From Actinobacteria bacterium UBA3012 (GTDB taxonomy: Bacteria; Actinomycetota; Actinomycetes; Nanopelagicales; Nanopelagicaceae): a stretch of DNA of 15,609 nucleotides. Each line of letters begins with the position of its first letter. Within the stretch, counting starts at the first letter, position 1. The notes below the pieces were generated by a model. That model had not been told where the DNA came from. It searched no databases and worked only from the letters and a program-made list of their open reading frames with translations. Both the position numbers and the translations under genes were made by a program. The stretch is from NCBI GenBank assembly GCA_002346305.1, contig DDZI01000020.1:1-15609 (forward strand). The letters run 5' to 3'. This document shows positions 7,019 through 14,685 of this stretch, in pieces.

Positions 7019-8354
7019 TCCATTTTTTAAACCACATCAAAGAACGCCAATCATCATAAGTAATTATTTGTCCAACAAAAACTGGAAAATGGTAGAGAAA
7101 ATTTGCAGCGATAAGAGAGGTTAGAAAAATTATGGAGTAAAACTTCAATTTTTGATTCCCGAATGAACTTAAGTAATAGATACGCAACACAGCAACAAGA
7201 GTCATGATTAACCAAGGTTCAAAGATGATCGAGTAGAAGGTAAAAGTAGTACGCTGCGGATAAACAAACCAAGGTACATATCCCGAACCTACCGCTAGCA
7301 AGATAAAGCCAGTGTTTAACTCTCTATTTTTAAACCAAAAACTAAACAAAAATACAAGTGCAATTGCTGCGGCCCACCAAAGCAAAGGGGTCCCCAATGC
7401 CAGCACTTCTTGTGCGCAAGATGATGCACCGCATCCTTTAGGAGTCTCGTAGAAAAAAGAAGTCGGTCGGTACATAACTAGCCACGACCAAGCCTTGGCT
7501 TCGTAATTATGGTTTTCAGTCAAATGAGTATGAAAGTAGAGCATCTCGGAGTGGTAGTACCAAAAGGAGCTGATCACATCTGGCAAAAACCCAGGATTTT
7601 CAGCTCCCCAGTTCCGACTCCAGCCTAAAGTCGATTTAAACCAGCCAAACCAACTCACCACGTAGATTAAAACCGGAAGAATCCCTAATTGAGCAGAGAG
7701 CAAAGTTGTGATTTTTAGATAATTTCTACTTTTGTCTTCTTCAATTTCTTTATTTGTGCGAACTCGATAGATATTTCGGATCAAGTAATAAATTCCAAAA
7801 AAAGCGATGTAGTAAATCGCACTCCACTTAGTTGCAAATGCTAAGCCAAATAAAAAGCCTGCTATCCAGAAATTTTCTTTCAGTAAGGCATAAAGAGCAA
7901 CTAATACAAAAAACATTAGGGTCATATCTAAAAGAGAGGTCCGCGACATTACAAGATGTAGTCCATCAAGTGAAACCAATCCTGCTGAAAGTAATGCCCA
8001 TCTTTCAGATTTAAATAGATGTTTTGCAATTAAATAGACAAAAAGAATTGAAATACTGCCGAGCAATGCTGTAGAAAATCTCCAGCCAAAAGAGTTGTCA
8101 CCAAATAATTTAATTCCTGATGCAATAATCCATTTGCCTACCGGTGGATGAACGATAAATTCAGCCGTACCTTTTTCAATTTCAACGCCATACTTTAGAT
8201 AATCTCTAGCCGCATCAACATAGTAAATTTCATCGAAGACCAATTCTTTCGGGCGTCCAAGATTTACAAAACGAACGATTGCTGAGAATGCAAGAATCAG
8301 CAGTAGCCACCTACGGATCAGAAGGTATCGGAAGCCTTCCAGCGCTTTGGTCAT
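7014..8354 (-). CDS. pmt: Polyprenyl-phosphate-mannose protein O-mannosyltransferase
   Basis: This 446-residue polytopic membrane enzyme is of the PMT (GT39) family. It moves mannose from polyprenyl-phosphate-mannose to Ser/Thr of proteins leaving through Sec, as Rv1002c does in Mycobacterium. After the first helix (about 16-32), the catalytic acidic pair is visible in VFDEIYYVDAARDYL (Asp41-Glu42). HPPVGKW (about 69-75), GWRFSTALLGSISI, the SLDGLHLVMSRTSLLDM loop and LAFATKWSA then follow, all typical of the family. The C-terminal part carries further membrane helices. The frame extends upstream to a TTG at 8402, but this would run into rsmI. ATG 8354 is preferred, seven bases after a TAACCT that could be the -10 box of a leaderless transcript. 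The gene diverges from rsmI with 33 bases between starts, as in Mycobacterium. Confidence 0.9.
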   Translation of the reverse strand: MTKALEGFRYLLIRRWLLLILAFSAIVRFVNLGRPKELVFDEIYYVDAARDYLKYGVEIEKGTAEFIVHPPVGKWIIASGIKLFGDNSFGWRFSTALLGSISILFVYLIAKHLFKSERWALLSAGLVSLDGLHLVMSRTSLLDMTLMFFVLVALYALLKENFWIAGFLFGLAFATKWSAIYYIAFFGIYYLIRNIYRVRTNKEIEEDKSRNYLKITTLLSAQLGILPVLIYVVSWFGWFKSTLGWSRNWGAENPGFLPDVISSFWYYHSEMLYFHTHLTENHNYEAKAWSWLVMYRPTSFFYETPKGCGASSCAQEVLALGTPLLWWAAAIALVFLFSFWFKNRELNTGFILLAVGSGYVPWFVYPQRTTFTFYSIIFEPWLIMTLVAVLRIYYLSSFGNQKLKFYSIIFLTSLIAANFLYHFPVFVGQIITYDDWRSLMWFKKWI

Positions 8355-8361
8355 GGAGGAT

Positions 8362-8367
8362 AGGTTA
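8362..8367 (-). promoter_or_regulatory. Candidate -10 box (TAACCT) for a leaderless pmt transcript
   Basis: On the minus strand TAACCT fits the actinobacterial TANNNT -10 pattern and is followed by exactly seven bases and then ATG 8354, the spacing expected when transcription starts at the start codon. No Shine-Dalgarno is present; the bases just before the ATG read CCTCC, which is the complement of one. It overlaps the AGGTT-AG-AACCT inverted repeat. This is inference from pattern only. Confidence 0.4.
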
Positions 8368-8373
8368 GAACCT
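8362..8373. repeat. Inverted repeat AGGTT-AG-AACCT between pmt and rsmI
   Basis: A perfect 5+5 base inverted repeat with a two-base centre sits in the 33-base gap between the divergent start codons of pmt and rsmI. It covers the candidate pmt -10 box, and on the plus strand it contains TAGGTT, also a TANNNT match. It could be a small operator or simply two opposed -10 elements. Confidence 0.3.
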
Positions 8374-8387
8374 GAGATGATAAGAGT

Positions 8388-9239
8388 GTGAAAAAGAGCC
8401 AATTAATCCTTGCTGGCGCCCCTTTAGGGAACAGTCGAGATCTTTCTCTACGGGTACGAGATTTATTGAGTGAGGTGGATCTGATTGCCGCCGAGGATAC
8501 TCGTCGGCTTTTACGGCTTTGTAGCGATTTAGAGATTTCACTTAGCGCTCCAGTCATTTCATTTTTTGCCGGAAATGAAGCACAGCGCACACCTGAATTA
8601 ATCTCTGCCTTAACTGAAGGCAAAACCGTTTTAGTTATCACCGACGCGGGAATGCCAGGAATTAGTGATCCTGGGTATTTAATTGTTAGAGCGGCACTGG
8701 ATGCGAATTTTGAGATTGAAGTTTTACCTGGGCCAAGCGCTGCAAGTACAGCGTTACTACTTTCTGGTTTATCTATGGAACGCTATATTTTTGATGGGTT
8801 CCCACCGCGAACTCAACAAGCGCGGCAAAATTATTTTGAAAGCATCAAATCAGAGAGTAGGACTGTAGTTTTATTTGAAGCGCCACACCGCATTAGAGAA
8901 ACTCTTGAAGATGCGATCATAATTTTAGGCAACCAACGCCAAGGTGCAGTTTGTCGTGAAATGACTAAAACCCATGAAGAGATTGTGCGTGGGTCGTTAG
9001 CGGAACTGGAGAAATGGGCCAATTCAAAAGAGATGTTGGGTGAAATAACTTTGGTTATTGCCGGACCGAGTGCTGGCGAGATTGCAGAGTTAACGCCTGT
9101 TGAGATAGCCGCAAAAGTGAAGGAGCTGGAGGGGGTTGGAGCAACAAGGCAAGAGGCGGTCGCACAGATCGCAATCGAGTTTGGCTTACGTAAGCGAGCG
9201 ATATTTGATGCCTTAGTCGCCTCTAAGATAGGACAGTGA
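8388..9239 (+). CDS. rsmI: 16S rRNA (cytidine-1402-2'-O)-methyltransferase
   Basis: RsmI uses S-adenosylmethionine to 2'-O-methylate C1402 of 16S rRNA in the decoding centre. The 283-residue protein shows the family landmarks in order: LILAGAPLGNSRDLSLRV (near residue 6, the TPIGN region), AAEDTRRLLRL, VISFFAGNE, VITDAGMPGISDPGYLIVRAAL, EVLPGPSAASTALLLSGL, and FEAPHRIRETLEDAI with VCREMTKTHEE after it. The C-terminal segment with KELEGVGATRQEAVAQIA is the usual small helical end. The GTG at 8388 gives the normal N-terminus, and no stronger start is seen. Its stop overlaps the metG GTG by four bases, so rsmI leads the run rsmI-metG-tatD-rsmA-ispE. Confidence is high. Confidence 0.95.
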   Translation: MKKSQLILAGAPLGNSRDLSLRVRDLLSEVDLIAAEDTRRLLRLCSDLEISLSAPVISFFAGNEAQRTPELISALTEGKTVLVITDAGMPGISDPGYLIVRAALDANFEIEVLPGPSAASTALLLSGLSMERYIFDGFPPRTQQARQNYFESIKSESRTVVLFEAPHRIRETLEDAIIILGNQRQGAVCREMTKTHEEIVRGSLAELEKWANSKEMLGEITLVIAGPSAGEIAELTPVEIAAKVKELEGVGATRQEAVAQIAIEFGLRKRAIFDALVASKIGQ

Positions 9240-10813
9240 GCAACAAAGCCTTTTATCTAACCACGCCGATTTACTATGTAAATGATGCACCACATATTGG
9301 TCATGCCTACACGACCGTGGCGGGCGATGTTTTGACTCGTTGGCACCGCCAAAAAGGCGAATCAGTTTGGTTTCTAACAGGAACTGACGAGCATGGGCAA
9401 AAAGTTATGCGAACTGCTGAAGCTAATGGCAGCGATCCACAGAGTTGGGCCGATCGTTTAGTCGAGTCTGCTTGGATCCCCACGTGGGAGAAATTAAATA
9501 TTGCTAACGATGATTTTATTAGAACAACTGAAGATCGACACATGGAACGCGTGCAACGTTTCTTGCAAGGACTTAAAGATTCTGGGCACATCTATGAAGG
9601 TAAATATGAAGGACCTTATTGTGTTGGATGCGAAGAATTTAAACTGGCCGGAGATTTACTCGATGGTGCAACACCCGATGAAAAACTTTGCCCGATCCAT
9701 TCAAAACCTGTAGAGCTGCTAAGTGAAACAAATTGGTTTTTTAAATTATCAGCCTTTGCTCAACCTTTGATTGAACATTACAAATCCAACCCCAGTGCAT
9801 GTGAGCCAGCAAGTGCGCGGAATGAAGTTTTATCCTTCCTAGAGGGAGGCGTTTCTGATCTTTCAATTTCACGCTCATCATTTGATTGGGGAATCCCGGT
9901 TCCATGGGATACCAAGCAAGTGGTTTATGTCTGGTTTGATGCGCTACTTAATTACGCAACTGCCGTAGGAATAGGCGATGACCCAACTTCTGAAGGTGGA
10001 AAAAAGTTTGCAGAGAGTTGGCCGGCCGACGTTCACCTAGTTGGCAAAGATATCCTTAGATTCCATGCCGTCATCTGGCCAGCCATGTTAATGGCAGCAG
10101 AATTACCTGTACCTAAAAAAGTTTTTGCGCATGGATGGTTGCTTGTTGGTGGCGAGAAAATGAGCAAGAGCAAATTAACTGGAATCGCACCTTCAGACAT
10201 TACTGATTTCTTCGGTGTCGATGCATTTAGATATTACTTTTTGAGATCGATTCCATTTGGCACAGATGGCTCTTTTTCTTGGGAAGACATGGTTGCTCGA
10301 TATACGAGTGAACTTGCTAATGATTTTGGAAATTTAGCTTCTAGATCCATTGCGATGATTGAAAAGTATTGCGATGGCAAAATTCCACAACCAGCAGCAG
10401 AACCAAAACTTTCCGAAGCTGCCCAAAAAGCCTGTGAAATTGCAGATGAACGTATCTGCGCTTTAGATTTCCAAGGTGGAATTTTAGCGATTTTAGATTT
10501 TTGCAAAGTAGTCAATGGATACGTAACAGATCAGGCTCCGTGGGTTCTGGCTAAAGATCCAGCAAACAAAGTTGAACTCGAAAAAGTTTTATACACAACA
10601 GTGGAATCACTTCGAATTCTTGCAGTGTTATTTCATCCAGTTATGCCTGAGACCTCTGAAAAATTATGGGAGGCACTCGGTGCAAAAATTCTAGGTCCAA
10701 TTGGTGAGCAGAAAATAAGTGAAGTCGCTACATGGGGACAATTGCCCGCAGGCGTTCAAGTATCTAGAGGAGAGGTACTTTTCCCTAGATTGCCAGAACC
10801 GGAGAACGCGTGA
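9236..10813 (+). CDS. metG: Methionyl-tRNA synthetase
   Basis: MetG is a class I aminoacyl-tRNA synthetase that charges initiator and elongator tRNA-Met. The 525-residue protein has the HIGH signature at residues 20-23 (APHIGHAYTTVAGD) and KMSKS at 308-312. Between them, near residues 129-155, is a zinc knuckle-type insert (YCVGCEEF, then LCPIH) of the short type with one Cys pair and a Cys/His pair. The anticodon-binding helical domain follows (about 370-515), with LANDFGNLASRS and the VLFHPVMPETSEKLW motif. There is no C-terminal EMAP-like tRNA-binding domain, which is normal for actinobacterial forms of this length. The GTG start lies in a GTGA overlap with the rsmI stop, and the metG stop overlaps tatD the same way. 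Identity is secure. Confidence 0.97.
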   Translation: MSNKAFYLTTPIYYVNDAPHIGHAYTTVAGDVLTRWHRQKGESVWFLTGTDEHGQKVMRTAEANGSDPQSWADRLVESAWIPTWEKLNIANDDFIRTTEDRHMERVQRFLQGLKDSGHIYEGKYEGPYCVGCEEFKLAGDLLDGATPDEKLCPIHSKPVELLSETNWFFKLSAFAQPLIEHYKSNPSACEPASARNEVLSFLEGGVSDLSISRSSFDWGIPVPWDTKQVVYVWFDALLNYATAVGIGDDPTSEGGKKFAESWPADVHLVGKDILRFHAVIWPAMLMAAELPVPKKVFAHGWLLVGGEKMSKSKLTGIAPSDITDFFGVDAFRYYFLRSIPFGTDGSFSWEDMVARYTSELANDFGNLASRSIAMIEKYCDGKIPQPAAEPKLSEAAQKACEIADERICALDFQGGILAILDFCKVVNGYVTDQAPWVLAKDPANKVELEKVLYTTVESLRILAVLFHPVMPETSEKLWEALGAKILGPIGEQKISEVATWGQLPAGVQVSRGEVLFPRLPEPENA

Positions 10814-11667
10814 CCGATCGGCACAATCGCGATATTGAGAGAGTTGCCGCGCCTTTACCTGAACCGTTGGAAGAAACAACAATAGATTCACATTGCCACA
10901 TGGAGTTGATCGCCAAAGCTAGTGCGGATGATGCCGCCGTTGGAGTTATCTTGGATGTAGCGAAAAGTGTGGGAATTGATCGAGTAGTTCAAATTGGTTA
11001 TGACTTAGAGCAATCAAAATGGTCTGTGGCATGTGCAACTGCGTGGCCAGGAAAAGTCCTTGCAGCTGTGGCTTTACATCCTAATGAGGCGCCGGTCGTG
11101 AAAAACCTAGAAGAGCAATTAACGGAAATCGAAAAATTAGCTGCAGATCCGCGAGTTAGAGGTGTGGGAGAAACAGGTTTAGATTTTTATAGAACCGAAC
11201 CTGCTCTTCGTGCAAAACAAGAAGATTCCTTTAGAGCACATATAGAAATTGCCAAGCGGAAAAACAAAGCCTTAATTATTCACGATAGAGATTCACATTC
11301 TGATGTCCTTAGAGTGTTACGAGAAGTGGGCGCACCTACGAAAACCATATTTCACTGCTTCTCTGGAGATCGCGAGATGGCAGAGGAATGCATTTCCGCA
11401 GGCTACTTTTTATCTTTTGCCGGCACTGTGACTTTTAAGAATGCTCCAGAACTTCGCGAGGCTTTGAAAATTACTCCACTTTCACAAATGTTAGTGGAGA
11501 CTGATGCACCATTTTTAGCTCCGATGCCACACCGAGGTTCGCTGAATTTTCCGGCACAGATTCCAAATACCCTTAGATTTATGGCTGAGGTTGTTGAACG
11601 CAATGTTAATGAATTAGCCATAGCCACCCGTGAAAATGCATTATCAATCTTTGGTTCATTCGACTAA
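10810..11667 (+). CDS. tatD: TatD-family metal-dependent deoxyribonuclease
   Basis: This 285-residue protein is a TatD-type amidohydrolase-fold hydrolase, known as a Mg-dependent 3'-5' exonuclease or DNase linked to DNA repair and turnover. The metal ligands are visible in order: IDSHCH (His28, His30), GETGLDFY (Glu121), IIHDRD (His158), FHCFSG (His182) and ETDAPFLAP (Asp233). All are intact. The N-terminus has about 23 extra residues before the first metal motif, as is common in actinobacterial TatD. The GTG start overlaps the metG stop (GTGA). rsmA begins two bases after this gene's stop; the rpfB gene that separates tatD and ksgA in Mycobacterium is absent. The precise substrate in this organism is not known. 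Confidence 0.94.
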   Translation: MTDRHNRDIERVAAPLPEPLEETTIDSHCHMELIAKASADDAAVGVILDVAKSVGIDRVVQIGYDLEQSKWSVACATAWPGKVLAAVALHPNEAPVVKNLEEQLTEIEKLAADPRVRGVGETGLDFYRTEPALRAKQEDSFRAHIEIAKRKNKALIIHDRDSHSDVLRVLREVGAPTKTIFHCFSGDREMAEECISAGYFLSFAGTVTFKNAPELREALKITPLSQMLVETDAPFLAPMPHRGSLNFPAQIPNTLRFMAEVVERNVNELAIATRENALSIFGSFD

Positions 11668-11669
11668 CA

Positions 11670-12539
11670 ATGGAAAATACCGAAGCCGCCTCTCCCGCCT
11701 CCCCAACTTTGGGCGCCACCGAGATCCGTGAAATTGCTAAGAAATTAGATCTACATCCAGCTAAATCCCTTGGTCAGAATTTTGTTATCGATGGCAATAC
11801 CTGTAGAAAAATTGTTCGATTAGCCGGAGTAAACAAAACGGATATTGTTTTGGAAATTGGCCCTGGACTGGGCTCCTTGACGATTACACTTCTGCCAATG
11901 GCTCGTGAAGTGATCGCAGTAGAGATTGATCGTAGATTAGCTAGTCAGTTAGCCGAGACCATGCAAAATAAAATTCCAAATCATGCAAGTAATCTGCAGA
12001 TTATTAATGAAGATGCACAATTAATTAATACATTGCCACAACTTCCAACTGCTTTAGTCGCAAACCTTCCATACAACATTTCAGTTCCAGTGATTTTGCA
12101 CTTACTTGAAAAATTTCCTTCCATCAACAAAGGTCTGGTGATGGTCCAAGCTGAAGTTGCCCAGCGACTTGCTGCTAAACCTGGAAACAAAATTTATGGG
12201 ACTCCTAGCGTTAAGGCTAAATGGTGGGCTGATATGTCTATCGCCGGGAATGTATCTAGGGAAGTATTTTGGCCAGTCCCAAATGTAGATTCATTATTAG
12301 TGGGATTTCAGCGCGGAGAATCCCCTGGCGATGAGGCACTTAGGGTGAAAACCTTCACACTGATAGATGCCGCTTTTTCACAGCGACGCAAAATGCTTCG
12401 AAGTGCTTTAAGTGTCTGGGCGGGTGGAAGCTCTTCCGCAATTGAAATTTTAGAAAAGGCGGGAGTAGCCCAAACTTCAAGGGCTGAAGAGTTGGAACTT
12501 AAAGATTTCATAGCAATTGCGCGGGCGAAAAGCATTTAG
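11670..12539 (+). CDS. rsmA: 16S rRNA (adenine-1518/1519-N6)-dimethyltransferase
   Basis: RsmA (KsgA) dimethylates two adjacent adenines near the 3' end of 16S rRNA, a late check on small-subunit assembly. The 289-residue protein shows SLGQNFVIDGNTCRKIV (about 33-49), the SAM-binding EIGPGLGSLT (about 62-71), the acidic VEIDRRLASQL strand, NEDAQ and the catalytic NLPYNISVPVI (about 132-142). The C-terminal FSQRRKMLRSAL motif and a helical domain are also present. The N-terminal 20 residues are a low-complexity Ala/Ser/Pro stretch. ATG 11670 follows the tatD stop by two bases, so it is likely co-translated; no strong SD is seen. Identity is secure, and the ksgA-ispE order is conserved in actinobacteria. 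Confidence 0.96.
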   Translation: MENTEAASPASPTLGATEIREIAKKLDLHPAKSLGQNFVIDGNTCRKIVRLAGVNKTDIVLEIGPGLGSLTITLLPMAREVIAVEIDRRLASQLAETMQNKIPNHASNLQIINEDAQLINTLPQLPTALVANLPYNISVPVILHLLEKFPSINKGLVMVQAEVAQRLAAKPGNKIYGTPSVKAKWWADMSIAGNVSREVFWPVPNVDSLLVGFQRGESPGDEALRVKTFTLIDAAFSQRRKMLRSALSVWAGGSSSAIEILEKAGVAQTSRAEELELKDFIAIARAKSI

Positions 12540-12555
12540 CTTAATTCCGACCAAT

Positions 12556-12560
12556 AAGGT
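12556..12560 (+). promoter_or_regulatory. Shine-Dalgarno for ispE
   Basis: AAGGT lies six bases upstream of ATG 12567 in the 27-base gap after rsmA. It supports the chosen ispE start and shows that SD-led initiation is used in this genome beside SD-less starts such as pmt and sepX. Confidence 0.5.
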
Positions 12561-12566
12561 AAAGCC

Positions 12567-13469
12567 ATGAAAGTTGTTGTCCGAGCCCCTGCGAAAATCA
12601 ATTTGCAGTTGTCGGTTGGACCACTAGGCGATGATGGATTCCATGAATTAGCAACTGTTTTTCAAGCAATTTCAATTTACGATGAAATTTCGATTGAGTC
12701 TGCCACTAAAGGAAGTGGAATCGATTTAACTTTTACTGGAGATGGTGCCGCGGGTTTACCCGTTGATGATAAAAATTTGGCATACCAAGCCACAAAATTA
12801 TTTGCTAAACATACAAAAATTGATTGTGATATTAAAATTTCAATAAATAAAGGAATCCCGATTGCTGGAGGCATGGCGGGTGGAAGTGCCGATGCAGCAG
12901 GAACGCTTGTGGCCCTTGATTCATTATTTGAGACATCTCTACGAAAAGAAGAATTATTGAAACTCGCAGCAAAGCTTGGAAGTGATGTTCCTTTTTCATT
13001 AATGGGTGGGACCGCGATTGGTAGTGGACGTGGAGATCAACTCACACCGGCACTATGCCGTGGCACTTTTCATTGGGTCTTAGCTTTTTCATCCCAAGGA
13101 CTTTCAACTCCCGCGGTCTATGCCGAATCTGATCGCTTGCGTCAGTCGCTAGATATTAGAAAGCCAAGAGTTAGTGAAGAGTTGATGCATGCACTCAGTG
13201 GCGGAGATGCAATTGGATTGGGCAAAGCATTAGTTAATGATTTACAACCCGCCGCTATCTCACTTAGGCCTGCTCTAAAGATGGCGATAGGTGCTGCGCT
13301 CGAATGTAAAGCGATAGGTGCGATTGTTTCCGGATCTGGTCCCACTGTTGCATTTCTAGCGCTTGATGAAGAGAGCGCTATTGATTTAGCAGTAGCACTT
13401 TCTTCCACTGGCGCAGTTACTAAAATCAATCGAGCTACAACTCCTGTGAGTGGCCCTAAAGTTATTTAG
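12567..13469 (+). CDS. ispE: 4-diphosphocytidyl-2-C-methyl-D-erythritol kinase
   Basis: IspE phosphorylates CDP-methylerythritol in the MEP pathway for isoprenoid precursors, which feed quinones, carotenoids and the polyprenyl carrier used in wall and mannosylation chemistry. The 300-residue GHMP kinase has the N-terminal RAPAKINLQL with Lys10, the ATP-binding glycine-rich motif PIAGGMAGGSADAAG (about 97-111), the catalytic Asp in GSDVPFSLMGG (about 140) and the C-terminal GSGPTVAFLA. The start is fixed by the AAGGT site six bases before ATG 12567. The gene ends the plus-strand housekeeping run, and its stop overlaps the convergent dehydratase stop by four bases. Identity is secure. Confidence 0.96.
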   Translation: MKVVVRAPAKINLQLSVGPLGDDGFHELATVFQAISIYDEISIESATKGSGIDLTFTGDGAAGLPVDDKNLAYQATKLFAKHTKIDCDIKISINKGIPIAGGMAGGSADAAGTLVALDSLFETSLRKEELLKLAAKLGSDVPFSLMGGTAIGSGRGDQLTPALCRGTFHWVLAFSSQGLSTPAVYAESDRLRQSLDIRKPRVSEELMHALSGGDAIGLGKALVNDLQPAAISLRPALKMAIGAALECKAIGAIVSGSGPTVAFLALDEESAIDLAVALSSTGAVTKINRATTPVSGPKVI

Positions 13470-14602
13470 TAAATCTCAACAGTGTGCTTATCAATAAAAT
13501 CCCAGTCGTATTCGATTCCGAGACCAGTTCCAGTCGGTGCTTGAACATATCCATCTTTGATTACTAATCCATTTTTTAATCCGAAATTAAAGTCATCAAA
13601 GGGATACAACGTTTCGAAGAATTGGCAATTTGATATTGCTAGCGAAGCATGAAGTTGAACCATCTCAAGTCCATGGTAAATAGTTGTATGTAATTCACAT
13701 CGAACACCAAAAGCCTCAGCAAGGTGAGCAGTTTTCATAACAGCAGTTAATCCACCGCGCCACGAGACATCGGTTCTGACAATGTCCACGATATCTTCTT
13801 TGATGTAAAGCGCTGTTGAGTATTGAGCCCCAGCAATTACCTCAGTTCCACAAATTGGAATATCTAATTTCTCCCGCAATTTCTTGAGCGTATTAAAATT
13901 CACATCTAGTACTGGCTCTTCCATCCAAAGGTAATTTAAGCGCTCTAATTCGCGACCTACCTTAAGAGCTTCTTCATAGTTGTAAGCGATAACCGAATCT
14001 GCCATCAGATTAAAATCGTCACCAACTGCTTTACGGACTGCGCGGTAGCAAGCGATATCTTCTTCAACAGTTCCGGGTGGGTGGAGTTTGTAGCCTTTAT
14101 AACCTTTTGCTTTCACAGAAAGCGCTTGAGCAACATAATCGTCAGGTCCTGGCAAGAACATGGAACTTACATAAAGTGGAACTTCCTCGCGCGCAGCCCC
14201 AAGCATTTTATAAACTGGCATTTCAGCAATCTTTCCTTTGATATCCCAGCAGGCGTTATCAAAAGGACCATATGCATAAATTGGAACGTGATTCCATTTA
14301 CGATCGAAATTTTCAAATTCTTTTAAAGCTTTCTCTGTGTCAAAAGGATTACGACCAATGAAATATGGCTTAATCGCCGACATCGCTTTACCGGCGATAG
14401 TGGCGTCAAGGGCGCCAAACCCAAACGAAGTTCCTGTTACGCCATCAGCAGTTGTTAATGTCACGACGGTAAAATCTGGGCGGTTGCCACCTGGCAACTT
14501 GACACCGCTTACGGCATCAATTGATTCGCCGGCATCACTTCCACGACATGCGCGGATCTCTACTTTTTCAATTGCTGAATCGCTTTTGGCCTTCTTACTC
14601 AC
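13466..14602 (-). CDS. Enolase-superfamily (mandelate racemase group) acid-sugar dehydratase
   Basis: This 378-residue protein belongs to the mandelate racemase/muconate lactonizing group. The capping domain covers about residues 12-140. In the barrel, the metal ligands are seen as Asp202 (LMADS), Glu228/229 (LWMEEP) and Glu254 (CGTEV). The His-Asp dyad is His305 (CELHTT) with Asp278 (RTDVSWRGG). A late Glu occurs in FFETLYP. On the second barrel strand the usual Lys-x-Lys is Lys172-Leu-His174, so the catalytic-lysine position holds His. The His-Asp dyad argues for beta-elimination of water from an aldonate or aldarate; the substrate cannot be named. The GTG start at 14602 has a good AAAGGGG site six bases upstream. 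Upstream on the same strand lie a MarR and a TetR regulator, which may control it. Confidence 0.85.
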   Translation of the reverse strand: MSKKAKSDSAIEKVEIRACRGSDAGESIDAVSGVKLPGGNRPDFTVVTLTTADGVTGTSFGFGALDATIAGKAMSAIKPYFIGRNPFDTEKALKEFENFDRKWNHVPIYAYGPFDNACWDIKGKIAEMPVYKMLGAAREEVPLYVSSMFLPGPDDYVAQALSVKAKGYKGYKLHPPGTVEEDIACYRAVRKAVGDDFNLMADSVIAYNYEEALKVGRELERLNYLWMEEPVLDVNFNTLKKLREKLDIPICGTEVIAGAQYSTALYIKEDIVDIVRTDVSWRGGLTAVMKTAHLAEAFGVRCELHTTIYHGLEMVQLHASLAISNCQFFETLYPFDDFNFGLKNGLVIKDGYVQAPTGTGLGIEYDWDFIDKHTVEIY

Positions 14603-14608
14603 GGCTCG

Positions 14609-14615
14609 CCCCTTT
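14609..14615 (-). promoter_or_regulatory. Shine-Dalgarno supporting the dehydratase GTG start
   Basis: On the minus strand AAAGGGG is followed by six bases and then GTG 14602. The good spacing supports the GTG as the real start in the absence of a nearby ATG. Confidence 0.5.
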
Positions 14616-14671
14616 GTGAAAAATCGTTTTCCCAGAGGCTACAGCGCGAACGGCGCAAATTCAAGAGTTAG

Positions 14672-14685
14672 TTGTTCAAGATCAA
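14672..14685. promoter_or_regulatory. Imperfect TTG-N8-CAA dyad at the 3' end of marR, possible operator
   Basis: TTGTTCAAGATCAA matches its own reverse complement at 10 of 14 positions and overlaps the MarR stop, just upstream of the 79-base gap that leads to the dehydratase. MarR and TetR proteins bind short dyads of this size. The match is imperfect and may be chance. Confidence 0.2.

Noticed and set aside
8355..8402. Upstream 16-codon extension of pmt to a TTG start
   Set aside because: It would overlap rsmI and uses a rare start codon; ATG 8354 leaves a normal short cytoplasmic N-terminus before the first helix.
8351..8641. Minus-strand open frame of 96 codons opposite the start of rsmI
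   Set aside because: It overlaps the conserved N-terminal motifs of rsmI on the other strand, and its translation is Ser/Arg-rich with no family pattern.
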